The notes below the pieces were generated by a model. It saw only the letters and a list, made by a program, of their open reading frames with translations. It made no database searches and was not told where the DNA came from. A program made the position numbers and the translations under genes. From Segetibacter koreensis DSM 18137 (GTDB taxonomy: Bacteria > Bacteroidota > Bacteroidia > Chitinophagales > Chitinophagaceae), in NCBI RefSeq assembly GCF_000374045.1, contig NZ_KB893315.1, positions 124,111-188,110 of the forward strand: a DNA stretch of 64,000 nucleotides. The letters are read 5' to 3'. Below, piece after piece: positions 30,233 through 40,468 of the stretch; within the stretch, counting starts at the first letter, position 1, and each line of letters opens with the position of its first letter.

Positions 30233-33200
30233 TGATGAAGTTAATAGACAACATAAATACCAGGCTAAATGACGACTTAAAACTTGAAATAAAAAAAGGC
30301 TCAAAGTTATCTATAGCTGCATCTTCGTTTTCGATTTACGCTTATGAGGCTTTAAAAAAAGAACTTAGGCACACCGAAGAATTGCGTTTCATTTTCACGT
30401 CACCTACTTTTATAGAAGAAACATTTCAAAAGCAATCAAGAGAATTTTATATTCCTCATATTGTAAATGAAAGTCAATTATGCGGTGGTGAATTTGAGCT
30501 AAGGCTGAAGAATGAATTGAACCAGAGGGCAATTGCAAAAGAATGTAGCAAATGGATAAAAGATAAGGCAACATTCAAATCAAATAAACATTCAAACATT
30601 CCTTTAAATGGTGTTATAAACGTCGATAATGAGGCATCCGGGGCAGCTTATGCAAATATTACCGGTTTTACATCTTCTGATTTAGGATTAACACATAAGC
30701 CGGGTTTTCCAACTTTAATTCAGAAGGTTGAATTTCCGCAGAGTAAGGCATACATCGATTGGTTTAATCAAATATGGAAAAATGATGAAAACCTGCAAGA
30801 TGTAACAACATTTGTGCAGGAATATTTTGAAAATGCCTATAAAGAAAATAGCCCGGAGTTTATTTATTTTATCACGCTCTACAACATATTCAACGACTTC
30901 TTAGATGATATTGCTTCTGATACCATACCTAACGACGAAATAGGGTTTAAAGAAACAGTAATCTGGAACCAATTATTTAATTTTCAGAAAGATGCTGTAA
31001 TAGGCGCTATCAACAAGTTAGAAAAATACAATGGTTGCATAATTGCTGATAGTGTAGGCTTAGGTAAAACCTTTTCTGCTTTAGGTGTTATCAAGTATTA
31101 TGAAAAGCGTAATAAAGACGTTTTAGTACTTTGTCCGAAGAAGTTAGAAGCCAACTGGAATACATATCGCCAGAATGATAAAAACAACATTTTAGCAAAG
31201 GATAAATTCAATTATGATGTCCTGTTTCATACAGACCTTTCACGGGACAGGGGTATGAGTAATGGCCGTAATCTGGAATTGGTAAATTGGGGTAATTATG
31301 GATTGATTGTAATAGATGAATCGCATAACTTCAGAAACAACAATGCAAATGCTGGCAGGGAAAACAGGTATCAAAGCCTTCTAAGAAAGATTGTACAGGA
31401 GGGAATTGAAACGAAAGTTTTAATGCTTTCAGCTACTCCTGTTAATAACAGGTTCAACGATTTGAAAAATCAGTTAGCACTTGCTTACGAAGGTTCTCCC
31501 CAGCAGATTGACAGTAAATTAAATACACAACAAGGAATTGATTTAATTTTTAAAAAAGCACAGCAGGCCTTCAATATCTGGACAAAATTGTCCAACGATG
31601 AAAGGACCACGGAAAAGCTGTTGGGTATGCTTGACTTTGATTTCTTTGAAATCTTAGACAGCCTTACCATTGCCCGTTCAAGAAAGCATATAACTACTTA
31701 TTACGACACCAAAGACATTGGTAAGTTTCCTACAAGAAACAAACCTATTTCAATTCACTGTCGATTATCCGCCACTAAAATAAATTTTAAGGACATAGCG
31801 GAACGATTGGCGTTGCTGAATTTATCGGTGTATTCTCCCTTGAAATATATTCTACCAAGTAGAGTAGAATTATATAAACTGAAATATGATAAAAAAGTAA
31901 AGTCAGGTACAGGCACTTTCACGCAAACTGATAGGGAAAGAAGTTTGCAAATTTTAATGAAGATTAACCTGCTAAAGAGAATTGAAAGTTCAGTGGATTC
32001 ATTCAGGTTGACTTTAGTAGACATTATAAACCAAATAAAACATACAATAGGTTCACTTAACAATGACGAAGAGGCTGTTTCAGGGGTTCATTTTGATGTT
32101 AATTCAGAAGAAATTGACTGGGAAGCAGATTGGGGTGATGAAGAAAACGTAATAGGTACTAAAGTAAAAGTTCGGGTAGAAGATTTAGATAAAGTAAGGT
32201 GGACGGAAGACCTGTCAGCAGACTTGTTAGAGTTAGAAACATTATACACCGCGGTATTCGATGTAAACGTCACAAAAGATATCAAACTGCAAAAGCTGAA
32301 AGAGGTAATCGCGGAAAAAATAAACAACCCATTAAATCCAGGCAACAAAAAAATTCTAATTTTCTCTGCTTTTGCCGATACTGTAAATTATCTCTATAAC
32401 AGTCTAAAAGATGAATTGTCAAAAGACTTTGGTCTTAACACGGCATTAATTACCGGTTCAAGACGACTATCCTCAAATAAAAATATACCAACAGACTTAA
32501 ACACATTACTTACCTGCTTCTCACCTCGTTCTAAAAGTAAGCAAGAGTTATTTCCTAACCTGCATGAAAGCATTGATATTTTGATAGCAACAGATTGTAT
32601 CTCTGAAGGCCAGAATTTACAGGACTGCGATTTTCTTATAAATTACGATATACATTGGAACCCCGTCCGTATTATTCAGAGGTTTGGTAGAATTGATAGA
32701 ATAGGCTCAATCAATTCAAGCATTACAATGGTCAACTTTTGGCCGGATGTTACATTGGACACTTATATCAACTTAAAGCAAAGAGTGGAAGATCGTATGC
32801 TTATCAGCAATATGGCGAGCACCGGAGATGACAACATTCTTAATACAGATGATAAAGATTTGGAGTATAGGAAGATTCAACTAAAGAAGTTGCAGGAAGA
32901 GGTTGTTGACCTGGAAGATTTGAGAGAAGGGGTAAGTATAACCGATTTAGGTTTAAATGATTTCAGAGTGGATTTATCGAACTTTTTCAAGAAGTATGGA
33001 ACATTGAAGAACATTCCCGAAGGTTTGTACGCAGTAGCTAAAGCAAATACCGGCTTACAAAAAGGCGTCATTTTCGCTCTCAAGAACATCAATAATGAAG
33101 TCAATAGTGATAAGCAAAACAGGTTGCATCCTTTTTATTTAGTCCATATTAAAAGTGACGGTACAATTCTTCAAACTTATTTTGAATCTAAAAAAATATT

Positions 33201-33459
33201 AGATACGCTTCGCTTATTAACTAAAGGCATTACTGAACCTCTTACAGAGTTATGTGAAGAGTTTAATGCAGAAACGGATGATTTTAAAAAGATGGATTTT
33301 TATTCCGGATTATTAAAAAAAGCGATTAGTTCCATAGTAAAAACGGATGAAGATAAAGATGTCAAAAGTTTGTTCAGATCGGGCGGCACAACAGCACTAA
33401 CCGGGAAAGTAAAAGGGTTTGAAGATTTTAAACTTATTTCATTCATTATAATAAAATGA
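30232..33459 (+). CDS. PLD-like/SNF2 helicase associated with the type III system
   Basis: A 1075-residue protein. Residues 1-130 look like a phospholipase-D-like domain (SKLSIAASSFSIYAYEALKK, then LRFIFTSPTF), followed by an SNF2-type helicase: DSVGLGKTFSALG near 271, VIDESHNFRN near 360, LSATPVNN near 400, and the C-terminal lobe with FSAFADTVNYL and QRFGRIDRIG near 820. The start may be GTG 30232 or ATG 30235. Translation is coupled to res upstream and to the DUF4391 gene downstream. It is likely an accessory translocase of the defence operon, comparable in layout to helicases of DISARM-like systems. Confidence 0.85.
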   Translation: MMKLIDNINTRLNDDLKLEIKKGSKLSIAASSFSIYAYEALKKELRHTEELRFIFTSPTFIEETFQKQSREFYIPHIVNESQLCGGEFELRLKNELNQRAIAKECSKWIKDKATFKSNKHSNIPLNGVINVDNEASGAAYANITGFTSSDLGLTHKPGFPTLIQKVEFPQSKAYIDWFNQIWKNDENLQDVTTFVQEYFENAYKENSPEFIYFITLYNIFNDFLDDIASDTIPNDEIGFKETVIWNQLFNFQKDAVIGAINKLEKYNGCIIADSVGLGKTFSALGVIKYYEKRNKDVLVLCPKKLEANWNTYRQNDKNNILAKDKFNYDVLFHTDLSRDRGMSNGRNLELVNWGNYGLIVIDESHNFRNNNANAGRENRYQSLLRKIVQEGIETKVLMLSATPVNNRFNDLKNQLALAYEGSPQQIDSKLNTQQGIDLIFKKAQQAFNIWTKLSNDERTTEKLLGMLDFDFFEILDSLTIARSRKHITTYYDTKDIGKFPTRNKPISIHCRLSATKINFKDIAERLALLNLSVYSPLKYILPSRVELYKLKYDKKVKSGTGTFTQTDRERSLQILMKINLLKRIESSVDSFRLTLVDIINQIKHTIGSLNNDEEAVSGVHFDVNSEEIDWEADWGDEENVIGTKVKVRVEDLDKVRWTEDLSADLLELETLYTAVFDVNVTKDIKLQKLKEVIAEKINNPLNPGNKKILIFSAFADTVNYLYNSLKDELSKDFGLNTALITGSRRLSSNKNIPTDLNTLLTCFSPRSKSKQELFPNLHESIDILIATDCISEGQNLQDCDFLINYDIHWNPVRIIQRFGRIDRIGSINSSITMVNFWPDVTLDTYINLKQRVEDRMLISNMASTGDDNILNTDDKDLEYRKIQLKKLQEEVVDLEDLREGVSITDLGLNDFRVDLSNFFKKYGTLKNIPEGLYAVAKANTGLQKGVIFALKNINNEVNSDKQNRLHPFYLVHIKSDGTILQTYFESKKILDTLRLLTKGITEPLTELCEEFNAETDDFKKMDFYSGLLKKAISSIVKTDEDKDVKSLFRSGGTTALTGKVKGFEDFKLISFIIIK

Positions 33460-34142
33460 ATTATTTTAATCTGCCTGCATCAACTATTGTTAATCGCTTT
33501 GTACCAAAAAATGCTTTTGATGAATTTATAAATAGTAAGCAAAAGAAGAAGTTTGCGGACGTAATAGATAAAATCACCTGGTTAAATAAGTTATCAAAGG
33601 AAACAATCAATCTTACTGGTAATGAAACAAGTGAAGTTCAGATTTTTGAAGTAAGGTTAAAAGAAGCAGTTTATCCTAAAGACTTACTTGATATTATTGA
33701 TAAAGCCATTCCGTACCAGATAGTATTTGTTTTATCATATAAGGAGGTAGCATTAATAAGTACCTCAAAAAAACATCATCATCCTTTAAACGAGGATAAA
33801 GCAGTTGTTGATTGGTCATTTTCTACCACCTGGTTTAATTCATCCGATAACAATTATCAATTCAATTTAAAGATCAGCATTGACTTTGTATATGCTGATT
33901 TCTGCTCACAGCTATCAAACTATGCAAGGGAACAGAAAGACCTCTCTGATCTTATTGAGTATGATAAAAAGATAAAGGAACTAAAAACACGGATTTCTGC
34001 GATGCAAAGTGCTATTAAGAATGAAAAACAGTTCAACAGAAAAGTAGAATTAAATTTACAATTAAACCAAGCAAGGAGGAAGTTAAGCGAGTTACTTAAC
34101 TTAGATACGAACGACTTGACAGTACAGGGAAGCATATCATAA
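33456..34142 (+). CDS. DUF4391 protein
   Basis: A 228-residue protein with the DUF4391 start (FNLPASTIVNRFVPKNAF) and the ITWLNKLS and VYPKDLLDIIDKAIPYQIVF segments. A C-terminal coiled coil (residues 165-215) follows. ATG overlaps the stop of the helicase gene by four bases (ATGA), which shows an operon. DUF4391 genes are commonly found next to type III restriction or helicase genes, but the biochemical role is not established. Confidence 0.8.
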   Translation: MNYFNLPASTIVNRFVPKNAFDEFINSKQKKKFADVIDKITWLNKLSKETINLTGNETSEVQIFEVRLKEAVYPKDLLDIIDKAIPYQIVFVLSYKEVALISTSKKHHHPLNEDKAVVDWSFSTTWFNSSDNNYQFNLKISIDFVYADFCSQLSNYAREQKDLSDLIEYDKKIKELKTRISAMQSAIKNEKQFNRKVELNLQLNQARRKLSELLNLDTNDLTVQGSIS

Positions 34143-34946
34143 ACCTATGATAATCTTTATCCATTGTTTAGGGATCTGATGCTCCAAACGTTGATTTAAT
34201 TGCAAAATTTCCATCAGCTCTTTTGAGTAGTGTTCTTTAGTTGAAGACATTATGAGTTGCCTTTTGTTTCTAATTTTAGGAGAAGTAATATAATCGAAAA
34301 TCTTTTGCAATTGCGTGTCATAATCTCGTTTTGCACAGGTAAAGATGTAGGTAGCCTTTTTTTCGACCACACTTTCCCAAATAATATTTATGAAATCGCC
34401 CTTATTAATGGCAAAAAGAAAAGAACTTTCCATCTGGACAATATTACCTTTTTCATTTAATATGACTTCAGGCACAGGAACGACTTTAAATTTATCATCA
34501 TGGACGTCAATAAGTAAATCAAAGTATACTGATTTTTTATACAACTTATAAATGTTGCAAACCACTTGCTTTTTTAAATTCAGCTTAGAAAGTCTTATTG
34601 CTTGGCCAAGTGAGGCACTGTTACACTCAAAATAGATATAGCTTTCTATTGCTAAAATTTCAAGCATATTGTTTAATTGGTCAACATTTTGTACCCTTAT
34701 TGGATTCTCATACTCGAAGTCAACAATGAGCGAATAAAGTTGCTTCCTGAAAAAATATTTTTTCAAGTAATTGTAAGACTCTTTGCATCCTTTAAAAAAA
34801 AACTTATTTGAAAAATATTTATCGCATATCTTAAATGATATTTTGTCATTATAAAAATGAACATTTTCCCAATTAATACTTAAGGTATATCTCTTATTTT
34901 TAAAATCTATGGGACTAATCGGTACATTCAATTTTAGATTTCTCAT
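34137..34946 (-). CDS. hypothetical protein convergent with the restriction operon
   Basis: A 269-residue basic soluble protein, no signal peptide. It has aromatic-rich beta segments (LSINWENVHFYNDKISFKIC) and a C-terminal helical part with RDYDTQLQKIFDYITSPKIRN. No family recognised. Its 3' end overlaps that of the DUF4391 gene by six bases, with no terminator between. It might be a defence accessory or a separate effector. Confidence 0.6.
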   Translation of the reverse strand: MRNLKLNVPISPIDFKNKRYTLSINWENVHFYNDKISFKICDKYFSNKFFFKGCKESYNYLKKYFFRKQLYSLIVDFEYENPIRVQNVDQLNNMLEILAIESYIYFECNSASLGQAIRLSKLNLKKQVVCNIYKLYKKSVYFDLLIDVHDDKFKVVPVPEVILNEKGNIVQMESSFLFAINKGDFINIIWESVVEKKATYIFTCAKRDYDTQLQKIFDYITSPKIRNKRQLIMSSTKEHYSKELMEILQLNQRLEHQIPKQWIKIIIGL

Positions 34947-35734
34947 TGAAGGCTTTTTGCTTTTTTAAAGTGAGATAAACGGTAGGTTTTTCCTACAATC
35001 CTTCCTCTTTATGTAATAAAATCCTGCAAAAGTATTTATTATTGAAAAGCCTACAGCCCGAATTAGCTATTCTTAAATACTAATAGTTTTAGAAGTGAAA
35101 ATATCATAAAGGGCTTTAATCAAAAAAGGTTACGGAACATAAAGCCGCAATTACAAGAAATACATCTGCTGTATTGTTATGAATTATTTTAAGAAAAGAA
35201 CCAACTATTGTAAAGCAAATCAAAGCTATAAAACTTGTTATGATAATAACGCCAGTTTTCCTAGTTGATATTTCATAATACATATTACAGGTATTATTTT
35301 AATATGAAGCTAAGAAATTTCTCAAAAGAAGTTTTTATAGTTTTTAATTTTTTTTCCCTAAAAAGTTGAATAAGTTTTAAAGAAACGTTTATATCCCCTA
35401 AATCAACCCCCATACTTGCAACTATCACCACTACCCCCCTTATTTTTTAAGGCAATGAGTTACCTATTAGCTATACCATAATAAATTTTTACCTCCAACT
35501 CATAAAACCCTTACTGCTTCTAAATTCTATAAAAAGTTACAAACATAATGATACAATTTGTGGGTGTTGTAAGTATAGATGTATTAGTAGTTGCGAGTGT
35601 GTTCTGGTATGTCTTATTTATCTCATTAGTACTGATCTCTTATCCCTCTTTACTCTTCTCATTCTTCTTCCTCAGTTAATACTCAACCCCTTCTTAAGTG
35701 TGATATAACTATTATTTCATTTAAATCAACTATT
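34947..35734. other. AT-rich 790-bp gap without a gene
   Basis: No frame longer than about 50 codons with plausible composition on either strand. Long A/T tracts and several short inverted repeats are present, but no copy of the island palindrome. It holds the divergent promoters of the genes at 34946 and 35735. Confidence 0.5.
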
Positions 35735-36619
35735 ATGGAGTTAAGAACAGCAGAACGAAAAAGAGCTAAAATAAAGATGGCTCTTCAAGGCCCAAGTGGG
35801 TCAGGTAAAACATTTAGTGCATTACTACTTGCTTATGGATTGTGTAATAACTGGCAAAAGGTTGCAGTAATTGATACAGAAAATCATAGTGCAGAATTGT
35901 TTGCACATGTAGGTAATTTTCAGGTGGTAGCACTCACAGCACCATTCACACCTGAGAGATACATAGAGGCTATTAATTTGTGCTTAAAGAAAGGTATGGA
36001 GGTTATTATCATTGACAGCATTTCTCATGAGTGGGAAGGCTTAGGAGGTATTCTTGACATTCATTCTTCAATGACAGGGAACAGCTACACCAACTGGAGT
36101 AAACTTACTCCCAGGCACAATGCATTTATTCAAACACTTCTTCAAAGCCCTGTTCATGTAATTGGTAATATCCGAAGCAAGCAGGATTATGTACTTGTGG
36201 AAAAGAATGGTAAGCAAGTACCTGAAAAGGTAGGCATGAAGGGAGTTCAAAGGGATGGGTTAGATTATGAATTTACTATAGTACTTGAGCTGGATATGAA
36301 GCATTATGCTACTGCTAGTAAAGACAGGACTTCTTTATTTATGGATCAACCTGAGTTTAAAATTACTTCTGAAACAGGTATAAAAATTCTTAATTGGTGC
36401 AATGAAGGTGCAGTACCAAATGAGCAGGAACAGTTAGCTATTACTACAAGAATAGGTGCTTGTAAAACAATTGGTGAGTTAATGGAGGTTTATAATCTTA
36501 ATCCCATGTACCAACAAACTCTTATGCCTCAGTTTATTAAAAGAAGGCAGGAGATTACACCTAACCCTTCACAAAATGGTAATTCTTCACACACTAAAAC
36601 TTCAACAACATGGAACTAG
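35735..36619 (+). CDS. Sak4-like RecA-fold ATPase
   Basis: A 294-residue P-loop ATPase. Walker A ALQGPSGSGKTFSALLLAYG lies near residues 15-35, Walker B VIIIDSISHEWEG near 92, IGNIRSKQDYV near 148. This pattern matches the AAA_24/Sak4-type phage nucleotide-binding proteins involved in single-strand annealing or replication. The last residues are Ser/Thr-rich. Its end overlaps the DUF3871 start by ten bases. The pair forms a small recombination or replication module. Confidence 0.8.
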   Translation: MELRTAERKRAKIKMALQGPSGSGKTFSALLLAYGLCNNWQKVAVIDTENHSAELFAHVGNFQVVALTAPFTPERYIEAINLCLKKGMEVIIIDSISHEWEGLGGILDIHSSMTGNSYTNWSKLTPRHNAFIQTLLQSPVHVIGNIRSKQDYVLVEKNGKQVPEKVGMKGVQRDGLDYEFTIVLELDMKHYATASKDRTSLFMDQPEFKITSETGIKILNWCNEGAVPNEQEQLAITTRIGACKTIGELMEVYNLNPMYQQTLMPQFIKRRQEITPNPSQNGNSSHTKTSTTWN

Positions 36620-37617
36620 TACTTGCAGATAACAGGACATTCAAAACAAAATTTATTGAAGAAGTTCCTTTCTTACCTGATTATGAAATAGCTGTCTCAA
36701 CAGCAAAACCTTTTATAGAAGCAAACACTATTGAAACCTCATTAAAGGATATACAGGAGCAACACATAATACCAGTATATGTTAAAGATAATGAACCTGT
36801 CATTAGTCATGCAGAATTCATTGAGGCAACTCACAGAACTCTTTTAAATGTATATGCTGGACAAACCTTTTGTAAGCCCAATATAAGAGTATCACATCCT
36901 ATTAAGGGAAGAGTGCCAGAAGCAAGGAATAAGCCAGCCAATGAGCTTAATGAGCATGAGAAGACCATATACTACGAAAGGATGGCTTTTGTTATTGAAA
37001 TACCTTCTATAAGTCAGGAAATTGATGGTAACACTCTTCATTTAGTAGCTGGTGGTGTTAAGTCTTATAACCTGGATAATCTTTATGCTAAAAAAGGAGC
37101 ATTGGAGAGCTTTAAAGTATTTATTGGTTTTCAAAACAGAGTTTGTACAAATTTATGTGTCTGGACAGATGGTTATATGGGAGACTTAAAAGTTAATAGC
37201 TTAGGCCAACTTACAGCAAGCATCAAAAGTTTATTTGAAAGTTATAATGGAAATCTTCACCTGCATCAGTTGCAACAGTTTTCAAATTACAGTTTAACTG
37301 AACAGCAATTTGCTCATTTGATTGGAAGATGTAGAATGTATCCACACCTACCTAAGAACTTGCAAAGCCATATTTCTCCTCTGCTTTTTGGTGATACTCA
37401 GCTTGGCATGGTATGTAAAGACTATTACAAGGATAACAGTTTTTGCAGGGATGCAGATGGTAATATTAACCTCTGGAGGCTATATAACCTTTTTACAGGT
37501 GCAAACAAGACCAGCTATATAGATACATTCTTAGACCGGAGTGTTAATGCATTCACCTTCGTCAATGAGATAAGAAGGGGATTGGAACACAGGCAAAGCA
37601 ACTGGTTTTTAAGTTAA
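36610..37617 (+). CDS. DUF3871 family protein
   Basis: A 335-residue protein with family signatures VSHPIKGRVPEARNKPANEL near residue 98, TIYYERMAFVIEIPSI near 119, GGVKSYNLDNLY near 148, and FIGFQNRVCTNLCVWTDG near 172. DUF3871 is restricted largely to Bacteroidota mobile elements and phages; the function is not known, though it often stands beside single-strand DNA processing genes. Here it is translationally coupled to the Sak4-like ATPase. Confidence 0.85.
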   Translation: MELVLADNRTFKTKFIEEVPFLPDYEIAVSTAKPFIEANTIETSLKDIQEQHIIPVYVKDNEPVISHAEFIEATHRTLLNVYAGQTFCKPNIRVSHPIKGRVPEARNKPANELNEHEKTIYYERMAFVIEIPSISQEIDGNTLHLVAGGVKSYNLDNLYAKKGALESFKVFIGFQNRVCTNLCVWTDGYMGDLKVNSLGQLTASIKSLFESYNGNLHLHQLQQFSNYSLTEQQFAHLIGRCRMYPHLPKNLQSHISPLLFGDTQLGMVCKDYYKDNSFCRDADGNINLWRLYNLFTGANKTSYIDTFLDRSVNAFTFVNEIRRGLEHRQSNWFLS

Positions 37618-37637
37618 TAATCTAAACAACAATACCT

Positions 37638-37805
37638 ATGCTTTCAGTATATCAATTTCTCTTCAAAATACTAATCCTTTGCTTTATAATGGCTTTATTA
37701 GCTACTATTGTCAAATTTGTTTTAACTCACATCTACTTACTTGCAATAGTTATTATAATACTATTATTCTTGTTATATAATATGAGTAAAAGTATTGGAA
37801 AATAA
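37638..37805 (+). CDS. small two-helix membrane protein
   Basis: A 55-residue ORF starting 20 bp after the DUF3871 stop in the same direction. Two hydrophobic stretches (about residues 9-25 and 30-46) form a helical hairpin, with a short basic tail. No homologue that I can name. A plausible small holin- or toxin-like membrane peptide, but this rests only on hydrophobicity and position. Confidence 0.4.
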   Translation: MLSVYQFLFKILILCFIMALLATIVKFVLTHIYLLAIVIIILLFLLYNMSKSIGK

Positions 37806-37810
37806 AAAAG

Positions 37811-37852
37811 TGTCCTGTCCACTATCTTACTATAGGTAGTGGACACCGGACA
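37811..37852. repeat. island palindrome, divergent copy 9
   Basis: TGTCCTGTCCACTA and TAGTGGACACCGGACA arms with a short loop. This copy has a T for G in the left arm and overlaps the 3' end of the minus-strand gene beginning at 38420, where it can act as terminator. Confidence 0.65.
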
Positions 37853-38420
37853 ACAATAATTCCTCCGATGTAGGATTAGCTAACAACTGCCAACCCTCAT
37901 TTTTATAAATATATCCTTTCCACTGAAAATTATTTTCATAGCCAAAAATTATTAAGAAGCTTTCTCTGTCAGCTATGTTTTGAGATTGTGGAACTCCTTT
38001 AATTACTGCATGAAGTTTATCTAATTCCATTTTTTCATCTCCATTGCGATAAGTAACTAAAACTCTCATCTTGCAATTTGTAATTAAAAGATGGCTTACT
38101 TCCTGATACAAGCCACTACCGAAAAAATTTTCATGCTCAAAAGCAATTTGTATATTTCTGAACCAATATGAATTAGGTGGTCTACAAGGGACTAAATCGT
38201 CATCAGTATAAAAAATAGCATCTAAAGAATAATAATTTTTAGTGTAACAGTTCATTTCAAGTTTGTCAGCTATCTTTTTTAGAACTGCTTCTTCAGAATG
38301 AAAAATTAAGTTTGTAAAGCCGGTATTATTTCTAAAACTATTAAGTAAAAGCTCTTTTTGAGCCTCCGTAGTTTCGTACCATAAATTGTAAAAGTTTGAA
38401 GCAGTAATTTCTAGGTTCAT
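37830..38420 (-). CDS. hypothetical protein with PD-(D/E)xK-like pattern
   Basis: A 196-residue soluble protein. Residues 60-130 follow the core of the PD-(D/E)xK nuclease fold: YYSLDAIFY (possible Asp), IQIAFEHENFF (Glu-x-Glu), a helix with SHLLI, then CKMRVLVTYRNGDE on a strand. The catalytic Lys is not obvious. The pattern is suggestive, not proof. Its stop lies inside palindrome copy 9. It is flanked by small membrane-protein genes. Confidence 0.55.
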   Translation of the reverse strand: MNLEITASNFYNLWYETTEAQKELLLNSFRNNTGFTNLIFHSEEAVLKKIADKLEMNCYTKNYYSLDAIFYTDDDLVPCRPPNSYWFRNIQIAFEHENFFGSGLYQEVSHLLITNCKMRVLVTYRNGDEKMELDKLHAVIKGVPQSQNIADRESFLIIFGYENNFQWKGYIYKNEGWQLLANPTSEELLLSGVHYL

Positions 38421-38627
38421 TTAAATATTTATTTTAATGGTTAAAATGGGAAGTGAAATATACTTAGGGATTTTAAAAACAAAAAATACTCTTAAAAACA
38501 CTAGCCCTAAACCTTCTGATAAAAAAATCTATGATTTTAGTATATCTAAAGTATTTCTTGTGAATCTTGTTTCTTAATGTAAATCTTTATAAATCAAGCC
38601 CTGTTTGTATGTTAAAACCGATACTAT

Positions 38628-39167
38628 ATGTTATACTCTGTGTTGTATTTCCTCTGCACTTTATTAAACTTTGCTCTTATTATTTATTTTATAGTTCGGT
38701 GTTTTAGGGCTGCAAAATTGATTAAAGAAAAACATGGACTATTAGTATCTGTATTTTTTATAATAGGTCTTTTTTCTGTAATGGCGAGACCTGTTGAAAG
38801 CAACATAAACCACTCAAATAAGCTTTTAAATCTTTCTGAAGAGGACGTCGATCACACTAAAATAAATAGTTATAAATATATTATAGTTGACAAGATGGGG
38901 TTACGCGGTTTTAAGCTTTTAATTTCATATGGTTATTTTAAAGGCTCAAATGATATACTACCATATGCTGCATCTACATCAATTATAGGGTTAGTGGGTG
39001 GACATACATGGAAACCAACAATTATAGTTAATAAGACTTCTCAACCTAGCCATTTCCAATACTATGCAGATGGTGTGCTTGATTGGAATTACTTGGCATC
39101 AGAATCTATACTCAACCAAAATCATACACTGGATTTTTTGATGTTTCATAACTATACAATGAGTTGA
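38628..39167 (+). CDS. hypothetical membrane protein
   Basis: A 179-residue protein with two N-terminal hydrophobic helices (about residues 1-22 and 38-55) and an otherwise polar C-terminal part containing GLVGGHTWKPT and a DWNYLAS motif. No recognised domain. Divergent from the gene ending at 37830. Confidence 0.5.
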   Translation: MLYSVLYFLCTLLNFALIIYFIVRCFRAAKLIKEKHGLLVSVFFIIGLFSVMARPVESNINHSNKLLNLSEEDVDHTKINSYKYIIVDKMGLRGFKLLISYGYFKGSNDILPYAASTSIIGLVGGHTWKPTIIVNKTSQPSHFQYYADGVLDWNYLASESILNQNHTLDFLMFHNYTMS

Positions 39168-39201
39168 AAATAAAGTAACAGTATCTAAAACAATTGAATT
39201 A

Positions 39202-39435
39202 ATGAAAGCAAGGCATTTTATACCATCAAACTTAACTCAAAGAATACTTCAAGTATTGATAGTTGGATATGGCTGTTTTTTAATTTGTGATGCTATTAAA
39301 AACTATCTAACTAATACAGAAAAGTTTTACATAACTGGTCTCCTTGACATAATGCTTGGTTTATTTTTTACTATTGGAGGTATCTATAACTTCATAAAAC
39401 TATCTCCTAAAAAGAATAAGTCGTTATTAAAATAA
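39202..39435 (+). CDS. small membrane protein
   Basis: A 77-residue protein with two hydrophobic helices (about residues 15-32 and 45-65) and a Lys-rich C-terminus. It begins 34 bp after the preceding gene and is probably cotranscribed. Function unknown. Confidence 0.45.
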   Translation: MKARHFIPSNLTQRILQVLIVGYGCFLICDAIKNYLTNTEKFYITGLLDIMLGLFFTIGGIYNFIKLSPKKNKSLLK

Positions 39436-39457
39436 CCTTTTATTCGCTGTATAAATA

Positions 39458-39832
39458 TTAGTTACCTATAGAAATATTCGCTGCAATAAGTCCTCCATAT
39501 AATACTACTATTATGAAGAATGGCAGCCACAAAGACTTGCTTTCAAAACCATCCACTTCTGCTAAGTACATATCCCATATAGGAAAACTTAAGATAATTC
39601 CTGCAATAGCATTAGGTACTAGTAACCTGACTAAACTATCTGATGTTACATTTTTTATAACTTGAAACATAATTCCATCTATAATAAGTGTTATTATAAC
39701 TAATGGAACAATAATTTTTCTTTTGCCAACTTCTCTAAGATTATGTGATAACATCAAAGCTCCACAAAACCCTGTTAGAAGTAAACTAAAAACTAGTATC
39801 GAGATTCTATTATATAGGACATGGTTCTTCAT
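39458..39832 (-). CDS. hypothetical four-helix membrane protein
   Basis: A 124-residue integral membrane protein with four predicted helices (about residues 8-28, 38-56, 70-86 and 100-120). No charged motif or family is recognised. Convergent with the small membrane-protein gene, 22 bp apart. Confidence 0.5.
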   Translation of the reverse strand: MKNHVLYNRISILVFSLLLTGFCGALMLSHNLREVGKRKIIVPLVIITLIIDGIMFQVIKNVTSDSLVRLLVPNAIAGIILSFPIWDMYLAEVDGFESKSLWLPFFIIVVLYGGLIAANISIGN

Positions 39833-40468
39833 CGGATTACTTTTAGAATTTGGTTAATTATAAACTACTATTTTTTACAAATATTGTAAGGAGTATAAAA
39901 AATGATTACGCAAAAACTATTATATATACTTTCAAGTCTTACTCCTTAACCCCTTCCCTGTATCGGTAAAGTAGATAGCCCTTTTTACATCTGTATATGC
40001 ATTGTGCCTTGAGCAGCATTCCTTCGTAGTACAGAATGAATTGACACAATACCAGGAGTTATGGTGTATTTTCTTTACTGCTGTCAACCAGTTGTAATTA
40101 TAGGGAATTGGACGGACGGACAGTAGGTTTCTTTCGATATGGTTTAGCTCCTGAACTTAAAAACCAATGAGAGGAAAAGGGTCTATGCCTAATTTTTGTT
40201 TCTTGAGTTAGTCGAAGCAACATATTCTTCGTGAAAGATGATGGCGCTTAACTCGATAAAGAAACAATCAATTCGGAGAAGCTCTTTGCGAGTATATGTT
40301 ATCGAATTCGCATTGACTAATTAAGAAGTGGACAAATCTATTCTGAAATAGTAAACTAACTCAACGTTTTAGTTACTTATTATTTTTGCAAGTCCCGCAA
40401 AAAATAGGAATATTTTACTTAGTTTACATCAATTAAAATGAAAGTGGAACAGCACTCATTAAATACCG
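39833..40468. other. intergenic, contains one palindrome copy, no gene
   Basis: 635 bp without a plausible coding frame. A degenerate copy of the island palindrome is at 40081-40123. The rest shows no repeat or hairpin of note. Confidence 0.5.
40081..40123. repeat. island palindrome, degenerate copy 4
   Basis: Left arm CTGTCAACCA, right arm TGGACGGACGGACAG. The outer five pairs and inner CCA/TGG remain while the middle of the left arm has diverged. Confidence 0.6.
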
